Source of the DNA: Bacillota bacterium
Lineage (GTDB): Bacteria; Bacillota; Clostridia; Lachnospirales; Cellulosilyticaceae
NCBI GenBank assembly: GCA_023410675.1
Contig: JAEYPM010000108.1
Coordinates: 1-53,424 of the forward strand
Direction of reading: 5' to 3'
Length of the DNA stretch: 53,424 nucleotides
The position numbers and the translations under genes were made by a program. Positions 52,569 to 53,424 of this stretch are shown in pieces; the first letter of the stretch is position 1; every line of letters begins with the position of its first letter. A model generated the notes under the pieces. That model made no database searches and was not told where the DNA came from. It saw only the letters and a program-made list of their open reading frames with translations.

Positions 52569-53272
52569 TGAAGGTAGGTGAGATTTTGAGTATTGTATTA
52601 GATATTTGGGGAGATTTTGCATGTTTTACACGTAGTGAGGCAAAGGTTGAAAGGTTGACTTATCCTGTTCCAACTCCTTCTGCCATAAGAGGGATATTAG
52701 ATGCCATTTATTCAAAACCTATAGAGTTTTACTGGCAAGTAGAAAAGATTGAGGTAATTAACCCTATACGGTATATTTCCTTTAAAAGAAATGAAGTGAA
52801 AAATGCTATAAGTGCTGACTTTAAACCTAAAGTAATATTATCTGATGATACTGATAAAACAAATGGACAACGTACACAGCGTCAGACTGTAGTACTTAAA
52901 AATGTATATTATAGAATTACGGCATCAATTATAAAACGTGAAACCTTCAATGGAAATATTAAATCACTATATGACCAGGCAGAGAGGAGAATACAAAGTG
53001 GTAAATGCTATTATCAACCATATTTAGGGTGTAGGGAATTTATATGCTATTTTGAAAAAGCATCGAAAGAAGTTATGCCTATTAATGAAACAATAGATTT
53101 AGGGTTTATGTTATATGACGTTTTTAACTTAGGTCATATAAATCACAAAGAAGATACTAAACCTTATATATCTTTGTTTAAAGCAAAATTAGAAAAAGGA
53201 ATCATGGATATACCACCATTCCATTCTGACCGAGTACTTAAGCCTTCAGGAGGTGATAGTTTTGCTCAATGA
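52568..53272 (+). CDS. cas5c: CRISPR-associated protein Cas5, subtype I-C (pre-crRNA endonuclease)
   Basis: 234 residues from ATG 52568, or about 228 from TTG 52586, which sits nearer an AGGTGAG. Family features: WGDFACFTRSEAKVERLTY, PTPSAIRGILDAIY, NPIRYISFKRNEV and QPYLGCREF (150-158). In type I-C systems Cas5 takes the place of Cas6 and cleaves the pre-crRNA, then caps the Cascade backbone. The stop codon overlaps the start of cas8c. Confidence 0.92.
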   Translation: MKVGEILSIVLDIWGDFACFTRSEAKVERLTYPVPTPSAIRGILDAIYSKPIEFYWQVEKIEVINPIRYISFKRNEVKNAISADFKPKVILSDDTDKTNGQRTQRQTVVLKNVYYRITASIIKRETFNGNIKSLYDQAERRIQSGKCYYQPYLGCREFICYFEKASKEVMPINETIDLGFMLYDVFNLGHINHKEDTKPYISLFKAKLEKGIMDIPPFHSDRVLKPSGGDSFAQ

Positions 53273-53424
53273 ACTATATAATTACGCTAACCAAAACAAT
53301 CTTTTGAGCATGCCAGGATTTAAAAATAAAAGAATAAAGGCATATATTCTATTAACAAGAGGAGGAGAATTCTTAGGATTTGATCCGGGAGATGATGATG
53401 AAATTCTTTGTCCAGACTTTGGAA
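53262..53424 (+). CDS. cas8c: CRISPR-associated protein Cas8c, N-terminal part (cut by the window edge)
   Basis: A near-perfect Shine-Dalgarno AGGAGGTGAT (53248-53257) lies five bases before TTG 53262, from which an open frame runs to the window end: MLNELYNYANQNNLL, MPGFKNKRIKAYILL, GEFLGFDPGDDDEILCPDFG. This pattern of start, an L.. helix, PGF, a beta-strand, GEFLG and a CP motif is that of Cas8c (Csd1). Cas8c is the large subunit of the I-C Cascade and recognises the PAM. The start overlaps the last bases of cas5c. Confidence 0.8.
   Translation, partial: MLNELYNYANQNNLLSMPGFKNKRIKAYILLTRGGEFLGFDPGDDDEILCPDFG

Overview
The window is AT-rich bacterial DNA spanning a chromosomal replication origin. 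The order rnpA-rpmH-[DnaA boxes]-dnaA-[DnaA boxes]-dnaN-S4 gene-recF-gyrB-gyrA on one side and yidD-yidC-jag-mnmE-mnmG-rsmG-noc-soj-parB on the other is the classic Bacillota arrangement. A GH94 cellobiose phosphorylase, a type III glutamine synthetase, gatCAB, a DUF4446 gene and a cohesin-like secreted protein point to an anaerobic, plant-fibre-using Clostridium relative (Lachnospirales/Cellulosilyticum-like). The taxon is inferred from gene content only.

Layout. 1-4940 is accessory: a secreted cohesin-like protein with an in-frame stop in its signal peptide, a two-gene AAA-ATPase plus RloB/Toprim-like pair (candidate anti-phage module) and a secreted C39-like peptidase. 5029-13778 (minus) is the leftward replication operon. 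12225-14334 holds the bipartite origin around dnaA, including a Bacillus-like unwinding element beside dnaN. 14335-25845 (plus) is the rightward housekeeping block: ribosome/RNase P, membrane insertase, tRNA modification, 16S methylation, nucleoid occlusion, arginyl-tRNA synthetase and lipid kinase. 25846-27451 is a 1.6 kb gene-poor spacer with two parS sites, a decayed gene and a 12-bp minisatellite, leading into soj-parB-DUF4446.

29612-43155 mixes core genes (gatCAB, glnN, cellobiose phosphorylase) with a DUF5680-like gene, a divergent DapL-like aminotransferase, an IS1634-like insertion sequence with a 75-bp target duplication, and a frameshifted SUKH-3-like gene. 43295-47077 (minus) is a four-gene serine hydrolase/ABC-2 exporter operon. 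47353-49969 carries a polysaccharide deacetylase and a YHYH/copper-amine-oxidase-N protein separated and followed by near-duplicate hairpins. From 50325 a type I-C CRISPR-Cas operon begins (cas3, cas5c, start of cas8c) and runs off the right edge.

How it works together. DnaA, DnaN, RecF, GyrB and GyrA serve replication from the origin between them. ParA/ParB act through the two parS sites, and Noc probably through a perfect Noc-binding palindrome inside mnmE. Nearly all core genes are co-oriented with replication; most exceptions (defence pair, aminotransferase, transposase, ABC operon) are the accessory genes. The best candidates for a second look are the AAA/Toprim-like pair, the long-duplication IS, the Noc site, the basal unwinding element, the broken genes and the duplicated hairpins. 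I found no CRISPR array, rRNA or tRNA in the window.
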